17,806 nt of DNA from JANNAV01 sp031384695 (GTDB lineage: Bacteria > Pseudomonadota > Alphaproteobacteria > Rhodobacterales > Rhodobacteraceae). Positions within the stretch are counted from its first letter, which is position 1, and each line of letters starts with the position of its first letter. The DNA lies in NCBI GenBank assembly GCA_031384695.1, contig JANNAV010000065.1, positions 1 to 17,806 of the forward strand. The letters are read 5' to 3'. Positions 1 to 7,515 of the stretch are shown piece after piece. The position numbers and the translations under genes were made by a program. A model generated the notes under the pieces. That model was not told where the DNA came from and made no database searches. It saw only the letters and a list, made by a program, of their open reading frames with translations.

Positions 1-1
1 T

Positions 2-622
2 ATGATCGTGTTCCATCCGCAGTGGCAAAAGGCGAAGGAGTGGATCGAGGCGGGTGAGATTGGCCGTATTCAGCATGTGGATGCCGCGTTTTCCTATGAC
101 AACCGCGATGATCCGGGCAACATCCGCAACCGCGCCGATACCGGCGGCGGTGGTCTGCGCGATATCGGGGTCTATACCTTTGGCTCGGTGCGATTTGTGA
201 CCGGCGCAGAACCGGTCGATCTTCACGCAAGGATGATATGTGAAAATGGCGTCGATACCTGGGCGCAGGTTACCGGGGTAATGGGCGGCAAGGATGGGCG
301 CTTCACCTATTCGTCGATGACATCGATGCGGCTTTCAACCCGGCAAGAGGTTGTTTTTCAGGGCGAAAAAGGGATAATCCGACTGGGATCGGCGCCCTTC
401 AATGCCAACCTTTTCGATGTGGCGGAGGTTGAGTTGCACCGGCCGGACATGTCCATCCTGACCCAGCGCTATCCCTCCGCGAACCATTATGTGCTTCAGG
501 TTGAAGCATTTTGCCGTTCGGTGCGCGAAGGCGTGCCCTATCCTTGCCCGCTGGAATTCGTGAAAGGCACGCAAAGCATGATCGACCGGGTGTTTCATGT
601 GGCGGAAGAGTTTTCGCTTTGA
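2..622 (+). CDS. Gfo/Idh/MocA family oxidoreductase, C-terminal part (5' truncated by window)
   Basis: The reading frame is open from the left edge, so the N-terminal Rossmann NAD(P)-binding domain lies outside the window and the Met at position 2 is probably internal. The visible 206 residues look like the C-terminal alpha/beta substrate domain of the glucose-fructose oxidoreductase / dihydrodiol dehydrogenase type. An opening helix (HPQWQKAKEWIEAGEIGRI) leads into a beta strand. It is followed by the family signature GGGGLRDIGVYTFGSVRF, in which the Gly-rich turn and the Asp sit at the active site. The C-terminal helix contains SMIDRVFHVAEE. Family members oxidise or reduce sugars, inositols or related polyols with NAD(P); the substrate here cannot be read from the sequence. 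The gene lies 13 nt upstream of a capsule-type glycosyltransferase, which suggests a role in making or modifying a sugar for a surface polysaccharide (inference). Confidence 0.85.
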   Translation: MIVFHPQWQKAKEWIEAGEIGRIQHVDAAFSYDNRDDPGNIRNRADTGGGGLRDIGVYTFGSVRFVTGAEPVDLHARMICENGVDTWAQVTGVMGGKDGRFTYSSMTSMRLSTRQEVVFQGEKGIIRLGSAPFNANLFDVAEVELHRPDMSILTQRYPSANHYVLQVEAFCRSVREGVPYPCPLEFVKGTQSMIDRVFHVAEEFSL

Positions 623-635
623 CGCGATCAAAACC

Positions 636-1619
636 GTGAGCAAGGTGCCTTTGGTCGTGCATTTGCCGGGTTCGGTGCTGCGCGACCCGGGCAGTCTGGC
701 GCAGTTTTATGGCAAGATCGCCGATGGCTGGCGCGCCCGTGGCGGCGACGTACAGTTTCTGGTGCATTACCGGGAAGAGGTTCCGGGCCAGATTGCGGCG
801 GATGAGGGCTTTCACATTATCGACCACGGGGCGGTGCGGCATCCTCGGGTTCTTAACACCGGCACCGCCTATGTGGCACCGTTTCGCAACATGGACCCTT
901 GGGGGATCCGCGCCTTTTCCTCGATTGCCGCGCTGGAGTTTGACGGCAAACGGTATAGCCACAACGCAGCGCGGCAATTTCAGGCGCGTCTGCACCAGCG
1001 TTTGGTTGTAGCCCGGGTGTCGAGGTATCAGCAACCTGACGCCATCATGGCGGTTCCGGCGCAGTGTATCGCCGTTTTCCTGCAATCCGAGGCGCATCGG
1101 TTGGTGGGGGAAACCTGCTATCTCACGATGCGCGAGATGGTCACGGCGCTGATGGACCGGCCCGATCCGCGCCCGATCGTGATCAAGCCGCACCCGCGCG
1201 ATTTTGATAACGACACCCATGGATGGCTGCGCGAGCAAGAACGCAAGGATCGGCGGATCAGGATCATGGCGGCCAATATCCATGACATCATTGCGGCGGC
1301 CGATGTGGTGATTACCATCAATTCGGCCGTGGGGATCGAGGCGATGGTTCACGGCAAGCCATTGGTTTTATGTGGCCATTCTGATTTCCACCACTGTGCG
1401 CGGACTGTCCGGCAAGCCGAAGAAATGACCGCGGCCATAGCACTTGCCGAGGCCACGACGTGGCCCCATGCGGGCTTTTTGTTCTGGTACTTCATCAAGA
1501 ATTGCGTGGCAGGCGGGCGGGCTACGCTGATCGACGACATTCTCGCAAAGATCGTCGCCACCGGGTTTGATGTGGGCCGCTTCGGGCTCAAGCCTCCATC
1601 GCCTCCAACTCATCAATAA
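636..1619 (+). CDS. Capsule polysaccharide biosynthesis protein (KpsC/KpsS-like glycosyltransferase)
   Basis: The product is about 327 residues and resembles the Capsule_synth family, which includes the beta-Kdo transferases KpsC and KpsS that build the lipid-linked anchor of group 2 capsules on the cytoplasmic side. Visible motifs are a Lys-Pro-His-Pro segment (IVIKPHPRD), a helix-turn IIAAADVVITINSAVGIEAM and HGKPLVLCG. In this family these belong to the C-terminal nucleotide-sugar-binding half of a GT-B fold. The length is closer to KpsS than to two-domain KpsC. The exact donor and acceptor are unknown. I chose the GTG at 636 because it follows the upstream stop by 13 nt and begins just before the conserved-looking VPLVVHLPG. 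An in-frame ATG at 597 would overlap the upstream gene by 26 nt. Neither start has a good ribosome-binding site. The 3' end overlaps the opposing oligopeptidase gene by 32 bp. Confidence 0.78.
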   Translation: MSKVPLVVHLPGSVLRDPGSLAQFYGKIADGWRARGGDVQFLVHYREEVPGQIAADEGFHIIDHGAVRHPRVLNTGTAYVAPFRNMDPWGIRAFSSIAALEFDGKRYSHNAARQFQARLHQRLVVARVSRYQQPDAIMAVPAQCIAVFLQSEAHRLVGETCYLTMREMVTALMDRPDPRPIVIKPHPRDFDNDTHGWLREQERKDRRIRIMAANIHDIIAAADVVITINSAVGIEAMVHGKPLVLCGHSDFHHCARTVRQAEEMTAAIALAEATTWPHAGFLFWYFIKNCVAGGRATLIDDILAKIVATGFDVGRFGLKPPSPPTHQ

Positions 1620-3408
1620 AGCCTGCGATCATCGACAGGCCCTTGTCCCAGAATTTGGGGTCGGATGCGTCCAACCCGAAGGGTGCCAGCAGTTCCTTGT
1701 GGTGTTTGGAACCTCCGGCTTTCAGCATGTCGAAGTATTTCTCTTCAAAACCGGGCAGCCCGTCGGCATAGGCGGCATAAAGCGCGTTTACCAGACCATC
1801 GCCAAAGGCGTAGGCGTAAACGTAGAAGGGCGAGTGCACGAAATGCGGAATATAGGCCCAGAATGTCTCGTATCCATCCATGAATTCGAAAGCATCGCCA
1901 AGGGATTGCGCCTGAATGCTCATCCAAAGCGCGTTGATGTCATCGGGCGTTAATTCGCCTTCCGCGCGCGCCGCGTGCAGTTTGCATTCGAAATCATAGA
2001 ACGCGATCTGGCGCACAACGGTGTTGATCATGTCCTCGACCTTGCCCGCAAGCAGGGTTTTGCGTTCGGAGGGCGTTTTGGCGCCATCAAGGAGTTTGCG
2101 GAATGTCAGCATCTCGCCGAACACCGATGCAGTTTCGGCGAGGGTCAGCGGGGTTGACGACAGCAACTCACCTTGTGCTGCGGCCAGAACCTGATGCACA
2201 CCGTGGCCCAGTTCATGCGCCAAGGTCATGACATCGCGGGGTTTTCCGAGGTAGTTCAGCATCACATAGGGGTGCACGGTCGACACGGTAGGATGCGCAA
2301 ACGCCCCCGGTGCCTTGCCGGGTTTAACACCGGCGTCGATCCAGCCTTTGGTGAAGAAAGGTTCCGAGAGGGCCGCCATGCGGGGATCAAAGGCGGAATA
2401 GGCGTCTTGCACGGTTTGGCGGGCGGTGGGCCAATCGACAAGATCCGGCGTGTCAATCGGCAAGGGGGCGTTGCGATCCCAGATTTGCAGCTTTTCCAGC
2501 CCCAGCCATTTGGCCTTGAGCGTGTAATAGCGGTGCGAAAGCTTGGGGTAGGCCGCGACCACGGCGTTGCGCAACGCCTCAACCACCTCGGGCTCGACAT
2601 GGTTCGAAAGATGGCGGCCGTGCTGCGGTGTTGGCATCTTGCGCCAGCGGTCGTGGATCTCTTTTTCTTTTGCCAAGGTGTTGTGAACACGCGAGAAAAT
2701 CTTGATGTTCTTCTCGAACACCGCAGCCAATGCGCGGGCTGCGGCCTCGCGTTTGGCACGCGCGGGGTCGGTCATCAGGTTCAGCGTGGCCTCGAGGTTC
2801 AGCTCTTCCGGCTCGCCTGCGACGGTGAACATCAACCCCGCCATGGTCTCATCAAACAGCCGGTTCCAGGCCGAAGCGCCGACCACCGATTCGTCGTGGA
2901 TGAACCGTTCCAGCTCGTCCGAAAGCTGGTGCGGACGCATGGCGCGCATCCGCTCGAACACCGGTTTATAGCGTGCGAGATCGGCGTTGGCGGCCAGTAA
3001 ACCCGCCAGAAGATCATCATCCAAGCGGTTGAATTCAAGGCTAAAAAACACCAATGGGGTGGTGAAATCGGTGATCTGGTCTTGCGCGTCGGCCATGAAT
3101 TTGGCGCGGCCGGAATCGAGGGTGTTTTGATAGTAGCGCAGGCCGGCGTAGGACATTACGCGGCCGGCGGTTACGTCGATCTTTTCATATTCCAGCACGC
3201 AAGCGAGCAATCCCGCGGCATCCAGATTGGCCAGTTTTCCCTCATATTTCGCGGCGAAACTGGCGCAGGATTGCTTTAGCCACGCCAGATCGCGCGCAAA
3301 TTCCGGCGCGTCGGGGGCGGTATAGAGATCGCGCAGATCCCATTCGGGCAGATCGCCGAAGCTGCCCGAGGCGGCATTGGCATCAAACAGCGGCTTGGGA
3401 AGGGGCAT
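1588..3408 (-). CDS. pepF: Oligoendopeptidase F (M3 family zinc metallopeptidase)
   Basis: This 606-residue protein has the usual length of PepF/M3 oligopeptidases, cytosolic enzymes that cut short peptides inside a closed helical channel. The zinc site is visible as HELGHGVHQ at about residues 398-406, where His398 and His402 are ligands and Glu399 is catalytic. The third ligand is Glu425 in LAETASVFGE, spaced as expected for the family. The N-terminal half is helical, with the typical M3B sequence around YAGLRYYQNT. The ATG at 3408 is preferred over an in-frame TTG at 3414 because AGGA lies 6 nt upstream of it. The gene is transcribed alone and diverges from the ATP-grasp operon. It could process peptides related to that operon, but nothing in the sequence proves a link. 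Peptide recycling is the default role. Confidence 0.95.
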   Translation of the reverse strand: MPLPKPLFDANAASGSFGDLPEWDLRDLYTAPDAPEFARDLAWLKQSCASFAAKYEGKLANLDAAGLLACVLEYEKIDVTAGRVMSYAGLRYYQNTLDSGRAKFMADAQDQITDFTTPLVFFSLEFNRLDDDLLAGLLAANADLARYKPVFERMRAMRPHQLSDELERFIHDESVVGASAWNRLFDETMAGLMFTVAGEPEELNLEATLNLMTDPARAKREAAARALAAVFEKNIKIFSRVHNTLAKEKEIHDRWRKMPTPQHGRHLSNHVEPEVVEALRNAVVAAYPKLSHRYYTLKAKWLGLEKLQIWDRNAPLPIDTPDLVDWPTARQTVQDAYSAFDPRMAALSEPFFTKGWIDAGVKPGKAPGAFAHPTVSTVHPYVMLNYLGKPRDVMTLAHELGHGVHQVLAAAQGELLSSTPLTLAETASVFGEMLTFRKLLDGAKTPSERKTLLAGKVEDMINTVVRQIAFYDFECKLHAARAEGELTPDDINALWMSIQAQSLGDAFEFMDGYETFWAYIPHFVHSPFYVYAYAFGDGLVNALYAAYADGLPGFEEKYFDMLKAGGSKHHKELLAPFGLDASDPKFWDKGLSMIAGFIDELEAMEA

Positions 3409-3582
3409 TTTCAATCCTCATTTTTGCGTCGGGTCTCTGTAGTGTTCATGTAGGGTAGTTGTAGGGACAGCCGCAAGATTGGGCAGAGAATTGATATGCG
3501 ATGAAATGTAGCGAGTATTCTTTGCCTTTCGCGCGGTGCGCTGATTAACTCGCGGACATAGACCTGCGAAAAGGTGCAACGT
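3409..3582. promoter_or_regulatory. Divergent intergenic region between pepF and the ATP-grasp/Anbu operon
   Basis: These 174 bp separate two divergent start codons and must hold promoters for both directions. The stretch 3430-3545 is richer in A/T than its surroundings. A weak sigma70-like pair can be drawn for the rightward operon, TTGGGC and TGAAAT with a 17-nt spacer, beginning near 3479. The match is poor and is not called as a promoter. No inverted repeat strong enough to call an operator was seen. Confidence 0.35.
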
Positions 3583-4995
3583 ATGGCCGACTGCTTTAAC
3601 GAGATGTTTCACGAAAGTGCGGTGCGCCCGCCCTATGCGGGGTTGGGCGGCTGGATGGAGGGGATGTCGGCGGATCGCAGGTTGGCCAAACAAGCGGAGG
3701 CCGAGGCGCTGTTTCGCCGGATCGGCATCACCTTTGCGGTTTACGGCGAGGGGGGCGACCCGGACCGGCTTATTCCGTTTGATATGTTTCCCCGCGTGTT
3801 CACCGGCGCGGAGTGGGCGCGGCTGGAGAAGGGCATCAAGCTGCGCGCGCGGGCGCTGAACGCCTTTCTGGTCGATGTTTACGGGCGGGGCGAGATTGTG
3901 CGGGCGGGGCGGATACCCTCAAAGCTGGTTTATCAGAACGCGGCTTATGAGAAAGCGGTGTCGGGCTTTGTGCCGCCCAAAGGCGTTTACAGCCATATTG
4001 TGGGCGTGGATATCGTGCGCACCGGCCCCACGGATTTCTATGTGCTGGAGGATAACTGCCGCACCCCTTCGGGGGTTTCCTACATGCTGGAAAGCCGCGA
4101 GATGATGATGCGGATGTTCCCGGATCTGTTCCGCGAAAACCGCATTCAGCCGGTGGACAATTATCCCGACAAACTGCGCCGTACCCTGGCCAGCGTGGCC
4201 CCGGCCAAATGCACGGGCGAGCCTGTGGTGGTGATCCTGACACCGGGGCATTTCAACTCGGCCTATTACGAGCATAGTTTTCTGGCCGATCTGATGGGGG
4301 TGGAACTGGTTGAGGGGCAGGATCTTTTTGTCGATGGCCCCTATTGTTACATGCGCACCACCGAGGGGCCAAAGCGGGTGGACGTGATCTATCGGCGGAT
4401 TGACGACGCCTATATTGATCCGTTGTGCTTTCGCCCCGACAGCATGCTGGGGATACCGGGGCTGATGGATGTGTACCGTTCGGGTGGGGTGGCGATCTGC
4501 TCGGCACCGGGGGCGGGGGTGGCGGATGACAAGGCGGTTTACACCTATGTGCCGGAAATGGTGCGGTTCTATCTTGGCGAAGAGCCGATATTGAAGAATG
4601 TGCCAACCTGGAAATGTGCGGAGGCGGAAGATCTGGCCTATGTCTGTGCCAATCTGGCGGAGTTGGTGGTGAAGGAAGTGCATGGGTCGGGGGGGTACGG
4701 CATGCTGGTGGGCCCGAAATCCTCGCGTGCCGAGGTGGAAGAGTTTCGGGCGAGGGTGCTGGCCAATCCGGGCAATTACATCGCGCAGCCCACTTTGGCG
4801 CTTTCGACCACCCCCACATTTGTCGAGGCGGGAATAGCGCCGCGCCATGTGGATTTGCGGCCCTACTGTCTGGTGGGGGAAAGTATCGAACTGGTGCCGG
4901 GGGGGCTTACACGGGTGGCGCTGCGGGAAGGATCGTTGGTGGTGAACTCGTCGCAGGGTGGCGGGGTCAAGGACACCTGGGTATTGGCGGAATGA
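3583..4995 (+). CDS. Circularly permuted ATP-grasp family protein (type 2)
   Basis: This 470-residue protein belongs to the circularly permuted ATP-grasp group formerly called DUF404/DUF407. The family fold joins a carboxylate to an amine through an acyl-phosphate made from ATP. Because of the permutation, the metal-binding acidic segment comes early (VLEDNCRTPSGVSYMLESR, with Glu156, Asp157 and Asn158), and the glycine-rich ATP loop comes late (HGSGGYGMLVGP, about 367-378). A basic catalytic-core segment, VDVIYRRIDD, lies between them. The length matches family members that stand next to an alpha-E gene. The ATG at 3583 is chosen over GTG at 3574 because AAGG lies 8 nt upstream. It is the first gene of a four-gene operon, with its stop only 4 nt before the next ATG. 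The substrate is unknown; comparative genomics predicts peptide or amide-bond formation, which I treat as inference. Confidence 0.93.
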   Translation: MADCFNEMFHESAVRPPYAGLGGWMEGMSADRRLAKQAEAEALFRRIGITFAVYGEGGDPDRLIPFDMFPRVFTGAEWARLEKGIKLRARALNAFLVDVYGRGEIVRAGRIPSKLVYQNAAYEKAVSGFVPPKGVYSHIVGVDIVRTGPTDFYVLEDNCRTPSGVSYMLESREMMMRMFPDLFRENRIQPVDNYPDKLRRTLASVAPAKCTGEPVVVILTPGHFNSAYYEHSFLADLMGVELVEGQDLFVDGPYCYMRTTEGPKRVDVIYRRIDDAYIDPLCFRPDSMLGIPGLMDVYRSGGVAICSAPGAGVADDKAVYTYVPEMVRFYLGEEPILKNVPTWKCAEAEDLAYVCANLAELVVKEVHGSGGYGMLVGPKSSRAEVEEFRARVLANPGNYIAQPTLALSTTPTFVEAGIAPRHVDLRPYCLVGESIELVPGGLTRVALREGSLVVNSSQGGGVKDTWVLAE

Positions 4996-4999
4996 TCAG

Positions 5000-5953
5000 A
5001 TGTTAAGCCGCACCGCCGACAATCTTTACTGGATCGCCCGCTATATGGAGCGGGCGGAAACCGCGGCGCGGCTGTTGGAGGTGGGGGCGCGGATCGCACT
5101 TTTGCCCTCGGCCGAAGGGTATCGCAATGATTGGGACAGTTTGCTGCGCGCGTCTGGCAATGCCGATGGCTATGCCGCGAAATATGGCCCTCCGGCGCAG
5201 GAGAGCATCGAGCATTTCCTGTTCTTTGACCGCGACAACCCCAATTCGGTAGCAAGCTCGTTGATCTCGGCGCGCGAAAACGGGCGGATCGTGCGGACGG
5301 CGCTGACGACGCAGGTGTGGGACGCGCTGAACACCGCGTTTCAGGAGTTGCGCGCGATTGAGGCGCGCCCGCAAGCCGACCGCGAATTGTCGCAGATGAC
5401 CGATTGGACGATGCGCCACGCGGCAATGGTGCGCGGTGCGATAGATGCCACGCTTTTGCGCAACGACGGCTATAACCTGTTGAATATCGGCTATTATCTG
5501 GAGCGTGGCGACAGTACGGCGCGGCTGATGGATGTAAAATACTATGTGCTGCTGCCACGGGCGCAGTTTGTCGGCTCGGGTCTGGACAATGATCAGTGGT
5601 CGATGCTGCTCAGGGCGATGTCGGCGCACCGGGCGTTTCACTGGGCGTATGGCGGCGAGGTGACCTCGGCCAAGATCGCGCATTTCCTGATCCTGAACCC
5701 GCAATGCCCACGCAGCCTGATCACCTGCGTGGCGGGGGTGAACAACCATATCGGGCGGCTGGCCAAGTTATATGGCCGCCAGACACCGGCGCAGGTGCAG
5801 GCGGCGAGTTTGCTGGCCGAGTTGGAAAGCCAGACCCCGGAGCGGATTTTCGACGAGGGTTTGCACGAGTTTCTGTCGCGGTTTATCCGCGAGACGGCGC
5901 AATTGGCGCTGGTGATCCACGAAAGTTATCTGAGCGGAGATATCAAGGCATGA
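5000..5953 (+). CDS. Alpha-E domain-containing protein
   Basis: This 317-residue, apparently all-helical protein belongs to the alpha-E family (older name DUF403), almost always encoded next to the permuted ATP-grasp protein. The N-terminus LSRTADNLYWIARYMERAE is the family hallmark. A related segment recurs about 160 residues later (LLNIGYYLERGDSTARLMDV), so the protein looks like an internal duplication built around Tyr-x-Glu-Arg and Ala-Arg-Leu. No signal peptide, membrane segment or known catalytic motif was seen, so it is probably a cytosolic partner or scaffold of the ATP-grasp enzyme. The ATG at 5000 follows the upstream stop by 4 nt, with GGCGGA about 8 nt before it. Its own stop overlaps the next start as ATGA. 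The biochemical function is not established for the family. Confidence 0.92.
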   Translation: MLSRTADNLYWIARYMERAETAARLLEVGARIALLPSAEGYRNDWDSLLRASGNADGYAAKYGPPAQESIEHFLFFDRDNPNSVASSLISARENGRIVRTALTTQVWDALNTAFQELRAIEARPQADRELSQMTDWTMRHAAMVRGAIDATLLRNDGYNLLNIGYYLERGDSTARLMDVKYYVLLPRAQFVGSGLDNDQWSMLLRAMSAHRAFHWAYGGEVTSAKIAHFLILNPQCPRSLITCVAGVNNHIGRLAKLYGRQTPAQVQAASLLAELESQTPERIFDEGLHEFLSRFIRETAQLALVIHESYLSGDIKA

Positions 5954-6762
5954 TCCTGACCGTCGATCACGTGACGCGCTATAGCTATGACCGGCCGGTG
6001 CGGGGGGTGGTGCAGAGCCATCGGTTGAAGCCGTCGGTGTTTGACGGGCAGCGGGTGCAGGATTGGGAGGTGACTGTGAGCGGTGGCCTGATCGGCGGCG
6101 GGTTTCGGGATGGTGCGGGGGATTGGGTGCAGGGGTGGTCGGTTGCGGGGCCGGTGACGGCGATCGAGGTGCGGGTGGTGGGGCGGATTGAAACCACCGA
6201 TTTGTCGGGCATGCTGCGGGGGCACCGCGAAGTGATCGCACCCGGGGCCTATCTGGGTGAAACCGATCCGACGCGGGCCGATGCGGCGCTGCGGGCGATT
6301 GGCGTTGGCACAAGGGACGCGGCGGCGGACCCGCTTGCCGCCTGTCACGATCTTTCGGCGGCGATTGCAGCGGCGATTGCCTACCGCCCCGGCACGACGC
6401 ACGCCCATACCACGGCGGCCGAGGCGCTGGCGCAGGGCGAGGGGGTGTGTCAGGACCACGCGCATGCCTTGATTGCGGCGGCGCGGGCGGCGGATATTCC
6501 GGCGCGCTATGTTTCGGGCTATCTGCAATCGGGATCGGATGGCAGTGATCACGAGGCGGCGCATGCCTGGGCCGAGTTGTTTGTGGCGCATTACGGCTGG
6601 ATCGGGTTTGATCCGGCCAATTCCTGTTGCCCGGACGCACGCTATATCCGGCTTGGCTCGGGGCTGGACGCGCAAGATGCAGCGCCGATCCGGGGAATTT
6701 CGCGCGGAATGGGCCGCGAAAGCATGTCGGTGACGGTTGCAGTTCAGATGGCCGCGCAATAG
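5950..6762 (+). CDS. Transglutaminase-like cysteine protease family protein
   Basis: The product is 270 residues. An N-terminal beta-rich domain (Bact_transglu_N type, with TRYSYDRPV and SHRLKP near residues 9-28) precedes a transglutaminase/papain-like core. The catalytic triad can be placed as Cys167 in GEGVCQDHAH, His205 in HAWAELFV and Asp221 in WIGFDPAN. The family is widespread in bacteria and is expected to hydrolyse or transfer amide bonds; no specific substrate is known. No signal peptide is visible, so it should act in the cytosol with its neighbours. The ATG at 5950 overlaps the preceding stop (ATGA), and GGAGA lies 9 nt upstream, which implies translational coupling. An upstream extension of the frame to 5596 runs through the alpha-E gene and is not real. 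The Anbu gene starts 27 nt downstream. Confidence 0.93.
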   Translation: MILTVDHVTRYSYDRPVRGVVQSHRLKPSVFDGQRVQDWEVTVSGGLIGGGFRDGAGDWVQGWSVAGPVTAIEVRVVGRIETTDLSGMLRGHREVIAPGAYLGETDPTRADAALRAIGVGTRDAAADPLAACHDLSAAIAAAIAYRPGTTHAHTTAAEALAQGEGVCQDHAHALIAAARAADIPARYVSGYLQSGSDGSDHEAAHAWAELFVAHYGWIGFDPANSCCPDARYIRLGSGLDAQDAAPIRGISRGMGRESMSVTVAVQMAAQ

Positions 6763-6789
6763 GGTTCGCGGAGCATTGCGGAGAACTGA

Positions 6790-7515
6790 ATGACCTATTG
6801 TGTCGGGCTGTTGCTGAATGACGGCATGGTTATGCTGTCGGATACCCGGACCAACGGGGGGGTCGACAATATCGCCACATACCGCAAGATGTACACCTTT
6901 GAAGAGCCCGGCGAGCGGGTGGTGGTGATCATGACGGCGGGCAGTCTTTCGATCACCCAGACCGCTTTGGCGCGGTTGCGCGAGGCGGTGGAGGATGTGG
7001 ACGCAACCGAGGCCACCTCGATCCTGAAAGCGCCGACGATGCTGAAGGTGGCGTCGATCATCGGCAATATGCTGGCGCGGGTGCGCTGCGAGGTGGATGA
7101 CAAGCTGTCGGCGATGGCGCAGGGGGCTTCGGCCAGCCTGATCGTGGCAGGGCAGCGACGGGGCGGGGCGATGCGGTTGTTCCTGATATACCCAGAGGGC
7201 AATTTCATCGAGGCCACCGAGGACACGCCGTTCCTGCAGATCGGCGAGCATAAATACGGCAAGCCGATCCTCGACCGGGTGGTTAAGCCTGCCACGTCCT
7301 TGGGGGATGCGGAAAAGGCGGTGCTGCTGTCGATGGATTCGACGTTGCGGTCGAACCTTTCGGTGGGAATGCCGCTTGATCTGTGCGTGATCGAGCGTGA
7401 CGCCTGCAAGGTGAGCCGGGCGCGGCGCATCGAGGCGGGCGATCAGGCGTTTAAGGCGATGTCGGAGGCATGGTCGCGCGCGCTGCGTGACGGGTTTGTG
7501 AAGATCAGTCTTTAG
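6790..7515 (+). CDS. Proteasome-type protease, Anbu (ancestral beta-subunit) family
   Basis: This 241-residue protein has the length and N-terminus (MTYCVGLLLNDG) of Anbu, a bacterial relative of proteasome beta subunits and HslV in the Ntn-hydrolase superfamily. Thr2 would become the N-terminal nucleophile after removal of Met. Asp18 and Lys33 (about 17 and 32 after Met removal) correspond to the Asp and Lys that activate the threonine. The later segments MRLFLIYPEGNFIEAT and FLQIGEHKYGKPILDR also match the family. Family members assemble into ring or helical oligomers with weak or unproven peptidase activity. There is a clear Shine-Dalgarno (GGAGA) 5 nt before the ATG at 6790. It is the last gene of the ATP-grasp, alpha-E, transglutaminase and Anbu operon, the association that defines the module. 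No unfoldase ATPase is encoded nearby. Confidence 0.93.
   Translation: MTYCVGLLLNDGMVMLSDTRTNGGVDNIATYRKMYTFEEPGERVVVIMTAGSLSITQTALARLREAVEDVDATEATSILKAPTMLKVASIIGNMLARVRCEVDDKLSAMAQGASASLIVAGQRRGGAMRLFLIYPEGNFIEATEDTPFLQIGEHKYGKPILDRVVKPATSLGDAEKAVLLSMDSTLRSNLSVGMPLDLCVIERDACKVSRARRIEAGDQAFKAMSEAWSRALRDGFVKISL

Noticed and set aside
399..1352. A 317-codon minus-strand frame opposite the glycosyltransferase
   Set aside because: It has antisense composition and no recognisable domain; the plus strand carries glycosyltransferase motifs.
2173..3000. A 275-codon plus-strand frame inside pepF
   Set aside because: It is antisense to the zinc peptidase, whose HELGH site and full-length frame are unambiguous.
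3479..3507. A sigma70-like promoter before the ATP-grasp gene
   Set aside because: The -35 and -10 matches are only 3 and 4 of 6 bases, too weak to call.
3418..3693. A 91-codon minus-strand frame between pepF and the ATP-grasp gene
   Set aside because: It crosses the operon's promoter region and start, has no ribosome-binding site and resembles no family.
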